Origin: Novosphingobium colocasiae
GTDB lineage: Bacteria; Pseudomonadota; Alphaproteobacteria; Sphingomonadales; Sphingomonadaceae
Assembly (NCBI RefSeq): GCF_014652555.1
Contig: NZ_BMZA01000001.1
Coordinates: 472,900-536,899, forward strand
Direction: 5' to 3'
Length of the DNA: 64,000 nt
Shown here one piece after another: positions 26,354 through 35,102 of this stretch. The notes under the pieces were generated by a model. That model had not been told where the DNA came from and did not search any database. It saw only the letters and a list, made by a program, of their open reading frames with translations. Both the position numbers and the translations under genes were made by a program. Numbering within the stretch: the stretch's first letter is position 1; each line of letters opens with the position of its first letter.

Positions 26354-26371
26354 CCGGACGGAAGATAGGGT

Positions 26372-26417
26372 GATCTACCGCAATTTTCACGCTAGTGCGT
26401 TGAAAGTGCAGTAGATC
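26372..26417. promoter_or_regulatory. 46-base dyad upstream of the OmpR/EnvZ-like pair
   Basis: GATCTAC (26372-26378) matches GTAGATC (26411-26417), and the interior continues with imperfect pairing of GCA/TGC and TTTCA/TGAAA arms around CGCTAGTGCGT. It lies 80-125 bases upstream of the response-regulator start and could be an operator or leader structure. Confidence 0.5.
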
Positions 26418-26496
26418 GCCCATTTTCGCTCAATCGGTGCGCATTGCCACTGGCGCAAGTGCACCTATATCGATGCATGGAAATACAAGAGAGCCA

Positions 26497-27270
26497 ATGA
26501 CTGTCGCACCCTGGGCCAGCAGTCCGAGCGGAATGGTCGCCGCCGCCCCGACGATCCTTCTGGTGGAGGATGATGGTGCCTTGCGCACGCTGACCGCGCG
26601 CGCCTTGCGTCAGAGCGGATATACCGTGCTGACCGCCGCCACCGGCGCGGAAATGTGGATCGTGATGCGCGAAAGCCCGGTCCAGCTCGTCATCCTCGAT
26701 ATCATGCTGCCGGGCACCAGCGGTTTTGATCTGTTCCGCCGGTTGCGGCGCGAAAGCGATGTGCCGATCATCTTCGTCAGCGCCCGCGGAAGCGAGGAGG
26801 ATCGGGTCCTTGGCCTGGAGCTGGGGGCCGACGATTACCTCGCCAAGCCGTTCAGCACCCGCGAACTGGCCGCGCGCGTCGGCGCGGTGCTGCGGCGCGG
26901 CAGCGGATCGGCAGCCGGGGGCGAAAGCACCGGCGAAAGCGCGCAGCGCACCGGCGATATCGTGCATTTCGATGGCTGGCGAGTGTCCACCTCGCGGCGC
27001 GAACTGCATTCGCCCAGCGGCGCGATGGTCGATCTGACCGGGGCCGAGTTCGACCTGTTGCTGACGTTCCTGGGCTATCCGCAGCGAGTGCTCGGCCGCG
27101 AACGGCTGATGGAGCTGTCCCGCTCGCGCATCGGCGACAGTTCGGATCGCAGCATCGATGTCCTTATCAGCCGGCTGCGGCGCAAGCTTCAGCTTGAAGG
27201 ACATGATGCGCCGATCGTGACCGTGCGCGGGGTGGGCTACATGTTCCGGGCCAACGTGTCGCGCGACTAA
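26497..27270 (+). CDS. OmpR/PhoB-type response regulator
   Basis: A 257-residue regulator: receiver domain from about residue 18 (ILLVEDDGALR, phospho-acceptor Asp68 in LVILDIMLPGTSG, lysine in DDYLAKPFS) and a C-terminal winged helix (LTGAEFDLLLTFLGYPQRVL, RSIDVLISRLRRKL, TVRGVGYMF). Start at 26497 chosen within the frame that opens at 26437. Its stop overlaps the kinase start by one base, so the two are co-translated. Upstream dyads at 26318-26417 may carry autoregulatory sites. Confidence 0.94.
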   Translation: MTVAPWASSPSGMVAAAPTILLVEDDGALRTLTARALRQSGYTVLTAATGAEMWIVMRESPVQLVILDIMLPGTSGFDLFRRLRRESDVPIIFVSARGSEEDRVLGLELGADDYLAKPFSTRELAARVGAVLRRGSGSAAGGESTGESAQRTGDIVHFDGWRVSTSRRELHSPSGAMVDLTGAEFDLLLTFLGYPQRVLGRERLMELSRSRIGDSSDRSIDVLISRLRRKLQLEGHDAPIVTVRGVGYMFRANVSRD

Positions 27271-28607
27271 TGAAGTCCCCTCTCGCCGAACGGATTGCGG
27301 CCCTGTTCAGGCGGTTGGGCTTGCCCGAGCGCTTGCTGGGCGTGCTGCTGCTGGTGATCCTTGTCGACGGGGCGGCCAATTCGCTGCTGTTCGATCGCGT
27401 CAATGCGTTCCAGCTCCGCCGCGACGATGCCAGCCGTATCGCCGAGAACGTGGTGCTGGCGACCCGTACGCTGGAGCGCCTTCCCCCCAAGGCCCGGCAA
27501 GCGCATGCGGTCGCGCTAAGCACGCAGCGCTTTTCGCTGGAGTGGGTGCAGCCCGGCGATCGCACGCGCGGATCGCTCGGCCTGGATTCGCTGCGCGCCC
27601 AAGTGATCGAGATCGCCCCCGAACTGGCGCTGTCCGATCTGGAAATCCATCTGGAGGGACGGCCGGACAAGGGCAACATCGGCGGGTCGGTGCGGCTTTC
27701 CGATCGCAGTGTCCTGCGGTTCCATACTTATGCCCATGCCGCCTGGAAGCTGACGGCGGGCCGCGTGCTCAGCTTCGTGCTGCCCAGTCTGGCGCTGGTT
27801 TTGCTGGGCTGGGCGCTGCTGCGCACGGTGCTGCGGCCGTTGCGCAACCTGATCCGCGCCACGCACGATCTGGAAGCCGGCGCGCCGCGCCCGGTGCCCG
27901 AGCATGGGCCCGACGAGATGCGCGGGCTGATCCGCGCGCTCAACGACATGCAGGATCGCATCCACCAGTCGCTGACCGACCGCACCCAGACGATGCTGGC
28001 GATCGGCCACGATCTCAAGACGCCGCTGGCACGGATGCGGCTGCGGCTGGATGACGAGAGCGTGGAGCCCGAAGTGCGCGAGGGCATCGCTCACGATATC
28101 GACGAGATGCGGCTGCTGCTGGATTCGCTGCAGGCCTATGTCGACAGCGACGGCAAGGCGATCGCGCCCGAACGGATCGACATCGCGGTGATGGCCGAAA
28201 CGCTGGTGGACGCCGCCGCCGATCACGGGGCCGATGCCCGCTATGCCGGGGTTGCCAGCCTGGAAGTGGTGGCGCGGCCGGTGTCGATCCGGCGGGCGCT
28301 GTCCAACCTGATCGAGAACGCGCTGCACTATGGCGGCAATGCCCGCGTCCATGTCCGCAAGGATGGCGGCGCGGCGGAGATCGTGGTGGAGGATGATGGC
28401 CCGGGCATCCCTGAAGACCGCATCGCCGATGCGCTTCAGCCGTTCGTTCGCCTGGACACGGCGCGGGCGCGGGATACGGCCGGTATGGGGCTGGGGCTGG
28501 CCATCGTACGCAAGGCGGTGCGCCAGGAAAACGGCACGCTCGATCTGCGCAACCGGCCGGAGGGCGGTTTGCGCGTGACCATCCGTCTGCCGCTTACGGC
28601 GGATTGA
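27270..28607 (+). CDS. EnvZ-like sensor histidine kinase
   Basis: A 445-residue inner-membrane kinase. TM1 about 20-40, periplasmic domain about 41-162, TM2 about 165-185, HAMP-like segment, dimerisation box with His247 in IGHDLKTPLARMRLRL, and ATPase motifs NLIENALHYG, VEDDGPGIPEDRI and GMGLGLAIVRKAV. Arrangement and small periplasmic domain resemble EnvZ/RstB-type sensors. Paired with the upstream regulator. The signal is unknown. Confidence 0.94.
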   Translation: MKSPLAERIAALFRRLGLPERLLGVLLLVILVDGAANSLLFDRVNAFQLRRDDASRIAENVVLATRTLERLPPKARQAHAVALSTQRFSLEWVQPGDRTRGSLGLDSLRAQVIEIAPELALSDLEIHLEGRPDKGNIGGSVRLSDRSVLRFHTYAHAAWKLTAGRVLSFVLPSLALVLLGWALLRTVLRPLRNLIRATHDLEAGAPRPVPEHGPDEMRGLIRALNDMQDRIHQSLTDRTQTMLAIGHDLKTPLARMRLRLDDESVEPEVREGIAHDIDEMRLLLDSLQAYVDSDGKAIAPERIDIAVMAETLVDAAADHGADARYAGVASLEVVARPVSIRRALSNLIENALHYGGNARVHVRKDGGAAEIVVEDDGPGIPEDRIADALQPFVRLDTARARDTAGMGLGLAIVRKAVRQENGTLDLRNRPEGGLRVTIRLPLTAD

Positions 28608-28750
28608 GCGCAATCAGCGCCGCGTTGCGCCGCAGCAAAATTTTGTAACGCTTGCGCAGCAGGCGAGAAAAGCCCGCCACCTAATTTTGGATGTGATGCC
28701 GCCGGGTCCCTGTCCGGTCGGCACAGCAATCAAACCAATAGGTGTGCATC

Positions 28751-29440
28751 GTGAACGAACTGATCGGCCGCGTCTTCGATTTCGAGACGTCCATCTTCCC
28801 CGACAAAGGCGAATTGTTCGACAAGCTGTCCACGCATGGCCAGTCGCCCAAGGCGCTGATGATTTCCTGCGCGGATTCGCGCATCGTCCCCGAGCAGATC
28901 ATGCAGGCCGAGCCCGGCGATCTGTTCGTGTGCCGCAACGCCGGCAACATCGTGCCCCCCTATGCGACGATGAACGGCGGCGTCACTTCCACGGTTGAAT
29001 ATGCCATCATGGCGCTGGGCGTGCGTGACGTGATCGTGTGCGGTCATTCGGACTGCGGCGCGATGAAGGCGCTGGCCGACCCCACCGGGCTTGAAGCCAT
29101 GCCCAACGTCGCCGCGTGGCTGCGCCACGGCGCGGCGGCCGAGCACATCGTGACTACCTGCCACGGCGAACTCACTCCCAAGGAGCGGGTCCGTGCGATC
29201 ACGCTGGAAAACATCATCGCACAGCTCAGCCATCTGCGCACGCACCCGGCGGTCGCCGCCGCGATCGCGCGCGGCGAGATGACGCTGCATGGCTGGTTTG
29301 TGGATATCCGCGCCGGCCAGGTCCTGGGCCTTGATGGCGAGACCGGCGAATTCGTGGCGCTGCGGGCTGACCGCGATCTGCCGGTGGCCTTGGCCGCACG
29401 CTCGCGAGTTGCAACCGAGTATGCGGAGGCTGCCGAATGA
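28751..29440 (+). CDS. Beta-class carbonic anhydrase
   Basis: Zinc enzyme interconverting CO2 and bicarbonate, 229 residues. Zinc ligands are visible: Cys40 and Asp42 in ISCADSRIVPEQ, His99 and Cys102 in VCGHSDCGAMKAL. Start is GTG 28751; three codons earlier an alternative start exists. It overlaps the SulP gene by four bases, so the pair would work as bicarbonate formation plus transport. Confidence 0.96.
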   Translation: MNELIGRVFDFETSIFPDKGELFDKLSTHGQSPKALMISCADSRIVPEQIMQAEPGDLFVCRNAGNIVPPYATMNGGVTSTVEYAIMALGVRDVIVCGHSDCGAMKALADPTGLEAMPNVAAWLRHGAAAEHIVTTCHGELTPKERVRAITLENIIAQLSHLRTHPAVAAAIARGEMTLHGWFVDIRAGQVLGLDGETGEFVALRADRDLPVALAARSRVATEYAEAAE

Positions 29441-30987
29441 ACGCCGCTACCCAAACGGCCGCACCGCCCGGCCGCAGCGGCCTGTTCGCCCACTTCGGCC
29501 GCGATTTCACCGCGTCGATCGTGGTTTTCCTGGTGGCCATGCCGCTGTGCATGGGCATCGCCATCGCTTCGGGTGTCCCGGCCGAAAAGGGCCTGGTCAC
29601 CGGCATCATCGGCGGCGTGGTCGTCGGCCTGCTGGCGGGATCGCCGTTGCAGGTCTCCGGACCCGCCGCCGGCCTTGCCGTGATCGTCTTCGAGTTCGTG
29701 CGCGAACATGGGCTGGAAGCGCTGGGGCCGGTGCTGCTGCTGGCCGGGGTGCTGCAATTGGTCGCCGGCTGGCTCAAACTGGGCGGCCTGTTCCGCGCCA
29801 TCAGCCCGGCCGTGGTTCACGGCATGCTGGCGGGCATCGGCGCGCTGATCGTGATCGGCCAGTTCCACATCCTGTTCGATGAAAAGCCGCTCTCCAGCGG
29901 CCTTCAGAACATGGCGATGATGCCCGCGCGCGTACTCGGCCTCGATCTGAGCAATGTCGCGGCGACCGAGCTGGCGCTGATGCTGGGTGTCCTCACCATT
30001 GCGGTGATGATCGGCTGGGAGAAGCTGCGGCCCAAATCGATGTCGCTGGTGCCCGGTGCGCTGCTGGGCGTGCTGGCGGCGACGCTGATCGCCTGGGGCT
30101 TCGCGCTCGACGTATCGCGTATCCAAGTGCCCGCTTCGATCGGTGCCGCCTTCGCGTTGCCCGGCAGCGCCGCATGGTTCGCGCCGCTGGCCAACCCGAC
30201 GCTGATCGTCGCCGCGCTCGCCATCGCGTTCATCGCCAGCGCCGAAACCCTGCTGTCGGCCGCGGCGGTCGATCGCATGCACGATGGCGTGCGCACGAAG
30301 TACGACAAGGAACTGAGCGCGCAGGGCGTGGGCAACCTGCTGTGCGGGCTGTTCGGCGCGTTGCCGATGACCGGCGTCATCGTGCGCAGTTCGGCAAACG
30401 TCCAGGCCGGCGCGCGCACCCGCCTGTCGACCGTGCTTCACGGCGTTTGGATCCTCGGCTTTGTGGCGATGCTGCCCTGGCTGCTCGCCGAAGTGCCGAT
30501 GGCGGCGCTGGGCGGGGTGCTGGTCGTCACCGGGTGGAAGCTCGTCAGCCTCAAGCATGTCCGGCACCTGTTCAAGGCGCACGGCCCGCTGCCGGCGGCG
30601 ATCTGGGCGGTGACCTTCGTGCTGGTGGTGACGACCGATCTGTTGACCGGCGTGCTGGTCGGCCTTGCGCTCTCGGTGGTGGAGATCCTGCCGCACATCC
30701 GCGATATCCGGCTCAAGGTGGCCGAACATGCCGATGACGGTCATGCCGAAGGCCCGGTGCGTGTGGCGCTGAACGGCGCGGCCACCTTCATCGGCCTCAC
30801 CCGGCTCAACGCGGTGCTGGAACGGCAGAGCGTGGACCGTCCGGTTCACCTCGACCTCGATGGCGTAACCGCGATGGACCACACCACCGCCGAAACCCTC
30901 AGCGACTGGATCGGCCGCCGTCGCCAGGCCGGGCAGCGCGATCTGGTCACCGGCCCGGAAGCGGTGCTTCGCCCCCTGCCGGCCTGA
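29437..30987 (+). CDS. SulP-family anion transporter, probably bicarbonate
   Basis: A 516-residue inner-membrane SulP/SLC26 protein with about 11-12 hydrophobic segments. N-terminal FLVAMPLCMGIAIASGVPAE and GSPLQVSGPAAGLAVIV are typical, as is the later ETLLSAAAVDRMHDGVRT. The C-terminal STAS domain is short (HLDLDGVTAMDHTTAETL). Coupling to the carbonic anhydrase gene by ATGA overlap points to bicarbonate uptake rather than sulfate. No sodium-site evidence can be read here. Confidence 0.93.
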   Translation: MNAATQTAAPPGRSGLFAHFGRDFTASIVVFLVAMPLCMGIAIASGVPAEKGLVTGIIGGVVVGLLAGSPLQVSGPAAGLAVIVFEFVREHGLEALGPVLLLAGVLQLVAGWLKLGGLFRAISPAVVHGMLAGIGALIVIGQFHILFDEKPLSSGLQNMAMMPARVLGLDLSNVAATELALMLGVLTIAVMIGWEKLRPKSMSLVPGALLGVLAATLIAWGFALDVSRIQVPASIGAAFALPGSAAWFAPLANPTLIVAALAIAFIASAETLLSAAAVDRMHDGVRTKYDKELSAQGVGNLLCGLFGALPMTGVIVRSSANVQAGARTRLSTVLHGVWILGFVAMLPWLLAEVPMAALGGVLVVTGWKLVSLKHVRHLFKAHGPLPAAIWAVTFVLVVTTDLLTGVLVGLALSVVEILPHIRDIRLKVAEHADDGHAEGPVRVALNGAATFIGLTRLNAVLERQSVDRPVHLDLDGVTAMDHTTAETLSDWIGRRRQAGQRDLVTGPEAVLRPLPA

Positions 30988-31051
30988 TGCTGCCGGCCTG
31001 AACTTGTACCTGGCGACCCGGGCACCCTCACGCCCGGTTCGCGTGCCTGAC

Positions 31052-31085
31052 GGGCGGCCATTCTCCGGAATGGCCGCCCCTTTTT
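31052..31085 (+). terminator. Intrinsic terminator of the carbonic anhydrase-SulP operon
   Basis: GGGCGGCCATT (31052-31062) pairs perfectly with AATGGCCGCCC (31069-31079); one C then TTTTT follows at 31081-31085. It lies 65 bases after the SulP stop codon. Confidence 0.88.
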
Positions 31086-31259
31086 GTGTTTCTTGCATGT
31101 CCATTCGCAGCAACAGTTCGTCACATTCGGGCAAGCGTTGTGCAATGCAGCATGATTATTGCAGGTGCGATCGGAGTGACATGGTCCGCCGCGAGCGGTG
31201 CCGGCATCCCGGATGGCAGGAAGGAGCAAAGCCTTTAACCATGAGGGAAAAGACATAAC

Positions 31260-32114
31260 ATGAAGCACCTGAAGATTGCCGGCGCTGCCGTGCTCGCCGC
31301 CGCTGCGCTGACCGCAACGCCCGCCTTCGCCGAAGACGCGCCCGGCCCGATCACCGTTTCGGGCAGCGTCGCGCTGGTCAACGATTATCGCTTCCGTGGC
31401 GTGTCGCAGAGCGATCGCAACCTCGCCATCCAGGCCGGTGCCACCATCAGCCACGAAAGCGGCTTCTATGTCGGCACCTGGGGTTCGAACCTCGCCGGTT
31501 GGGGCACCTTCGGGGGCTCGAACATGGAACTCGATATCATCGCCGGCTTCAAGACCGAAGTCAGCCCCGGCCTGACGGTCGATGTCGGCGCGACCTGGTA
31601 CATGTATCCGGGCGGCTTCGATAACACCGATTTCATCGAGCCTTATGTGAAGCTGTCGGGTTCGCTCGGCCCGGTCGGGGTCACCGTGGGCGTCGCCTAT
31701 GCGCCCAAGCAGGAAGCGCTCGGCTCCTGGTATGCAAATGGTTTTGAAGCCTGCTGCGTCGGCTACAGCAATGAAGGCGACAAGAACGACAACCTCTACA
31801 TCTGGACCGACGTTTCCGCCGCGATCCCGTCGACGCCGGTGACGCTCAAGGCGCACATCGGCTATTCGAAGGGCAATGACGGCCTTGGCCCGTTCGCCAC
31901 GTCGGTCGCCCCCACCGGCGAATACCTCGACTGGCTGATCGGCGCGGATGTGGCGATCCCGGGTACCCCGGTGACGCTGGGCGTGTCGTATGTCGATACC
32001 GACATCACCAAGAAGGAAGCAGCGTACCTCCAGCCCAGCTTCTCGCGCGGGCAGGACGGGACCGGCTCGATCGCCGGCGGCACGGTGCTGTTCTCGGGCA
32101 CCGTAGCGTTCTGA
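31260..32114 (+). CDS. TorF-family putative outer-membrane porin (TIGR02001-like)
   Basis: A 284-residue beta-barrel outer-membrane protein. Signal peptide LAAAALTATPAFA cleaved about residue 24, then ITVSGSVALVNDYRFRGVSQSD, the hallmark N-terminus of this family, alternating strands throughout and a terminal aromatic Phe (FSGTVAF). GAGGGAAAAG precedes the ATG. An inverted repeat TGCAAT (31141-31146) and ATTGCA (31158-31163) lies in the promoter region. Related proteins elsewhere sit near nitrogen-regulation genes; none is here. Confidence 0.92.
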   Translation: MKHLKIAGAAVLAAAALTATPAFAEDAPGPITVSGSVALVNDYRFRGVSQSDRNLAIQAGATISHESGFYVGTWGSNLAGWGTFGGSNMELDIIAGFKTEVSPGLTVDVGATWYMYPGGFDNTDFIEPYVKLSGSLGPVGVTVGVAYAPKQEALGSWYANGFEACCVGYSNEGDKNDNLYIWTDVSAAIPSTPVTLKAHIGYSKGNDGLGPFATSVAPTGEYLDWLIGADVAIPGTPVTLGVSYVDTDITKKEAAYLQPSFSRGQDGTGSIAGGTVLFSGTVAF

Positions 32115-32226
32115 GTTAAGCCAGGCGAACGGGCACCGCAACGCCCGTCGCCCGCGCCCGGCCTGCCTTCATGGCAGTGCCGGGCGCTCCTTGTTTGGAG
32201 TGGGCGCTGAATGACAATGCATGGAA

Positions 32227-32302
32227 TGGTGGGCGGTGACGGGCTCGAACCGCCGACCCTCTCGGTGTAAACGAGATGCTCTACCAACTGAGCTAACCGC
32301 CC
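32227..32302 (-). tRNA. tRNA-Val (TAC)
   Basis: On the minus strand the sequence starts GGGCGGTTAGCTCAGTTGG, has anticodon loop TTTACAC with anticodon TAC, a T arm GGTTCGAACC, and ends CCGCCC-A-CCA. All four stems fold, the 3' CCA is encoded, and the length is 76. Lies between the porin and the DoxX gene. Confidence 0.96.
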
Positions 32303-32443
32303 GGCGCGATGGCCTTTAAGGGTGGGGCTTTAGCGGTTTGGCGCGGCGGGTCAAGGCGGTTGCGTGGCTGCCGGTATCGCCCCGACGGAACAACCGCGTG
32401 CCATGGGGTTTACGGTTCCATACCCAGCACAGGGGAGAGAACC

Positions 32444-33034
32444 GTGTCGAAAGTGGCAGCAATCATCGGGCGCTTCCTGATCGCGCTCATCTTCATTTTC
32501 TCGGGCTTCGGCAAGCTGATCGATCCGGCGGGTACCGGGGCGGCGCTGGCCGGGGTCGGGCTTTCGCCGCAATTGGCGATCCCGGTCGCCCTGTTCGAAC
32601 TGGCGGGCGGGCTGTGTCTGGCGGCAGGGTTCATGGTCCGCCTGATCGCGCTGTTGCTGGCCGGGTTCACGGCCGCGACAATCCTGTTCTTTCACAACCG
32701 TTTCACCGATCCCCAGCAGGGGGTGATGGCGCTCAAGAATCTCGCGATCATCGGCGGGCTGGCGCTCGCTTTCGCGCATAGCCAGATATGGAGCCACTAC
32801 TACGCGATCGCCCGTGAACGGCAGGGCGAGATCCTGGCCAACAAGGCCGAAGCACGGGTGCGGGAGGCGGAACTGCGCGCTGAACGGGCTGAGGCCGAGG
32901 CGCGGGCGTTGCGCTCAGCCCCGGGTGCGGTGCCGGTGACGACGGCTGCGCCGGCAACGGCGCGCACGGTCGATACCGACGGCGATGGCTACGCCGATAC
33001 GGTGGTGCGTCGGCGGCGCTGGTTCGACTGGTAA
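32444..33034 (+). CDS. DoxX-family membrane protein with C-terminal extension
   Basis: A 196-residue protein. Residues 1-115 form a four-helix DoxX unit (FLIALIFIFSGFGKLIDPAG, LFELAGGLCLAAGF). Beyond it is a charged helix rich in Glu/Ala/Arg (about 120-160, probable coiled coil) and an acidic tail DTDGDGYADTVVRRRRW resembling an EF-hand-like calcium loop. Start is GTG 32444 after GGGGAGAG. The extension is not usual for DoxX. Function unknown; the family acts in quinone-linked redox. Confidence 0.88.
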   Translation: MSKVAAIIGRFLIALIFIFSGFGKLIDPAGTGAALAGVGLSPQLAIPVALFELAGGLCLAAGFMVRLIALLLAGFTAATILFFHNRFTDPQQGVMALKNLAIIGGLALAFAHSQIWSHYYAIARERQGEILANKAEARVREAELRAERAEAEARALRSAPGAVPVTTAAPATARTVDTDGDGYADTVVRRRRWFDW

Positions 33035-33042
33035 AGCGGCGG

Positions 33043-33597
33043 TCAGAGCTTGGGCAGGGTGACGCCGCGCTGGCCCATGTATTTGCCGGCGCGATCCGCA
33101 TAGCTCACTTCGCAAGGTTCGTTGCCCTGGAGGAACAGGAACTGGCACGCGCCCTCGTTGGCGTAGATGCGGGCGGGCAGCGGGGTGGTGTTGGAGAATT
33201 CCAGCGTCACATGCCCCTCCCAACCGGGTTCGAGCGGGGTAACATTCACGATGATGCCGCAGCGCGCGTAGGTGCTCTTGCCAAGGCAGATCACCAGCAC
33301 ATCCCGGGGCACGCGGAAATATTCCACCGTGCGGGCCAGCGCGAACGAGTTGGGCGGAATCACGCAAACGTCGGTTTTGCGATCCACGAATGAATTCGAC
33401 GCGAAGTCCTTGGGATCGACGATTGCCGAATCGACGTTGGTGAAAATCTTGAACTCATCGGCCACGCGCGCGTCGTAACCATAGGATGACAGGCCGTAGG
33501 AAATGCAGCCATCGCGCCGCTGCGATTCGACGAACGGCTCGATCATGCCATGTTCGCGGGCCTGCTGCCGGATCCACTTGTCGCTCAGAATCGCCAT
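33043..33597 (-). CDS. dcd: dCTP deaminase
   Basis: Converts dCTP to dUTP for thymidylate synthesis, 184 residues, normal length. N-terminal [19 protein letters not shown], then [10 protein letters not shown], the nucleotide-binding [11 protein letters not shown] and [15 protein letters not shown] with the catalytic Glu, and the C-terminal [14 protein letters not shown]. Convergent with the DoxX gene. Upstream region (33598-33743) is shared with the divergent stress-type kinase gene. Confidence 0.97.
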   Translation of the reverse strand: MAILSDKWIRQQAREHGMIEPFVESQRRDGCISYGLSSYGYDARVADEFKIFTNVDSAIVDPKDFASNSFVDRKTDVCVIPPNSFALARTVEYFRVPRDVLVICLGKSTYARCGIIVNVTPLEPGWEGHVTLEFSNTTPLPARIYANEGACQFLFLQGNEPCEVSYADRAGKYMGQRGVTLPKL

Positions 33598-33668
33598 CGC
33601 CCGTGTCTCTGCGAAAAGCGCCCCGCTCGCAACCCGCCGCCTGCAGGTTGTCCACGCCGCCCGGCTTT

Positions 33669-33692
33669 CTTGTGTTCATGCGGGAACACAAG
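33669..33692. promoter_or_regulatory. 9-bp inverted repeat overlapping EcfG-like -35 box
   Basis: CTTGTGTTC (33669-33677) and GAACACAAG (33684-33692) are perfect complements with a six-base centre. The right arm contains most of the GGAAC -35-like box, so a dimeric regulator bound here could block or steer the promoter at 33683-33708. Confidence 0.5.
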
Positions 33693-33708
33693 CGATAGTC
33701 CGCACGTT
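33683..33708 (+). promoter_or_regulatory. EcfG-type general-stress promoter
   Basis: GGAAC (33683-33687), a 17-base spacer, then CGTT (33705-33708). This matches the alphaproteobacterial EcfG sigma consensus GGAAC-N16/17-CGTT exactly. It is positioned 36-60 bases upstream of the GTG of the HWE-type kinase. Confidence 0.75.
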
Positions 33709-33743
33709 GAGCGCCGACGAGTGCGGGCCTTGAGGGGTATAGT

Positions 33744-35081
33744 GTGCCGGACGGCAGGAATTCCGAGATATCCGGCTTTGCGGCCGAAAAGTGGAGCTTG
33801 AAATCGCTCGCGCGGTCATCGCAGATCATGCTGGGCGTGCTGGCCCTGTTGCTGATTGCGCTGGGCGCGATGATGTTCCGCACGATCAATACCCAGCGCG
33901 AAGCGCGCGCGCACGTCTTCGTCGAAACCGAGGCGATCTTTGCGCTGGGCGACATGCTGCGGGCGCTGGTCGATGCCGAGACCGGTGAGCGCGGCTATCT
34001 GCTGGCGGGACAGGCGCAGTATCTCCAGCCTCTGGAGCATGCACGGATCGATTATGCCGCCGCGCGGCGGCAAGCCGACCGCTTCATCACCCATTCGGAA
34101 TTCGAGGATGAGCGTTTCGACCTTTCCCCGCTGGACCGGCTGGTCGCCGCGCGGATGGCGGTGATCGACGGGAATCTCGATCTAGTGCGGCAGGGGCGGC
34201 GGGGTGATGCCATCTCGCTGGAACGCTCAGCGATCGGCAAGGCCAGCATGGATGCTGTGCGCAAGGAGATCGCCCGGGTCAAAGAGCGCCTGGGGCAGCG
34301 GCGGCTGCAAGCAATCAACACCGCGCAGCTCTATGAGAAGCGGATGGCCCCTTTGCTGGCGCTGATTGGCGTTGCCATCGCCGTGCTGGTGCTGATCGCG
34401 GTGCTGTTCGAGCGGCGGCACGCCGTCGCCGCGACCAAGGCGCAGCAGGCAGAGGTGCTGCGGGTGGCCAACGAACGCACCGAACTGGTCGCGCGTGAGC
34501 TGAACCACCGGGTCAAGAACCTGTTCGCCGTGGTGCTGTCGATCGTGTCGCTGACCGGGCGCAGCCGCAACGCCGATCGCGAAACGATGAACGAGCTGCG
34601 CGCCCGCATCCATGCGCTGTCGATTGCCCATGCCGCCAGCCAGGGGCAGGTGGGGGCGGAGCAGGCCGATCTGTCGGACGTGATCCAGCGCATCCTCGCC
34701 CCCTATGCCGATACCGCCAGCGGGCGCGTGGCGCTGGACGGGCCGGGGGTGATGCTGCCGGTGCGGATGGTCACCCCGCTGGGGTTGATCTGCCACGAAC
34801 TGGCGACGAACGCGGTAAAGTACGGCGCGTTCTCGGCTTCGGGCGGCAAGGTGCGCATCACATGGAGCCGGACCCCGCGCGACGAGGGGGGCGATCATGT
34901 CGTGCTTTCCTGGATCGAATCGGGTGGTCCGGCGTTGGATAAGGATAACCCTACCCCGACCCGCGCCGGGTTCGGATCGACGATGCTGGATCTGGCTGCC
35001 CGCCAGCTAGGCGGCTCGATCCATCGCGAATGGCGCGAAAGCGGGGTTGAAGTGCAACTGGAATTTACCGTGGCGGGTTGA
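33744..35081 (+). CDS. HWE/HisKA_2 sensor histidine kinase with CHASE3 domain
   Basis: A 445-residue kinase. TM1 29-43, a CHASE3 sensor domain about 45-200 with DAETGERGYLLAGQ, TM2 203-222, then a HisKA_2/HWE dimerisation region with His255 in ARELNHRVKNLFAVVLSI, and an ATPase domain with LGLICHELATNAVKYGAF. Kinases of this class in alphaproteobacteria feed the PhyR/EcfG general stress response. GAGGGG precedes GTG 33744. The EcfG-like promoter upstream and the receiver gene downstream fit such a role. Confidence 0.9.
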   Translation: MPDGRNSEISGFAAEKWSLKSLARSSQIMLGVLALLLIALGAMMFRTINTQREARAHVFVETEAIFALGDMLRALVDAETGERGYLLAGQAQYLQPLEHARIDYAAARRQADRFITHSEFEDERFDLSPLDRLVAARMAVIDGNLDLVRQGRRGDAISLERSAIGKASMDAVRKEIARVKERLGQRRLQAINTAQLYEKRMAPLLALIGVAIAVLVLIAVLFERRHAVAATKAQQAEVLRVANERTELVARELNHRVKNLFAVVLSIVSLTGRSRNADRETMNELRARIHALSIAHAASQGQVGAEQADLSDVIQRILAPYADTASGRVALDGPGVMLPVRMVTPLGLICHELATNAVKYGAFSASGGKVRITWSRTPRDEGGDHVVLSWIESGGPALDKDNPTPTRAGFGSTMLDLAARQLGGSIHREWRESGVEVQLEFTVAG

Positions 35082-35102
35082 CCCCGTCCCCGATCGAGTG
35101 TC

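Noticed and set aside
29044..31134. Minus-strand open frame of about 696 codons
   Set aside because: It lies antisense to carbonic anhydrase and SulP, is rich in Arg, His and Gln repeats, and has no domain. It is a typical high-GC shadow frame.
32391..32420. GGAAC followed by GGTT upstream of DoxX as a second EcfG promoter
   Set aside because: The spacer is too short (15 bases) and the -10 reads GGTT rather than CGTT.
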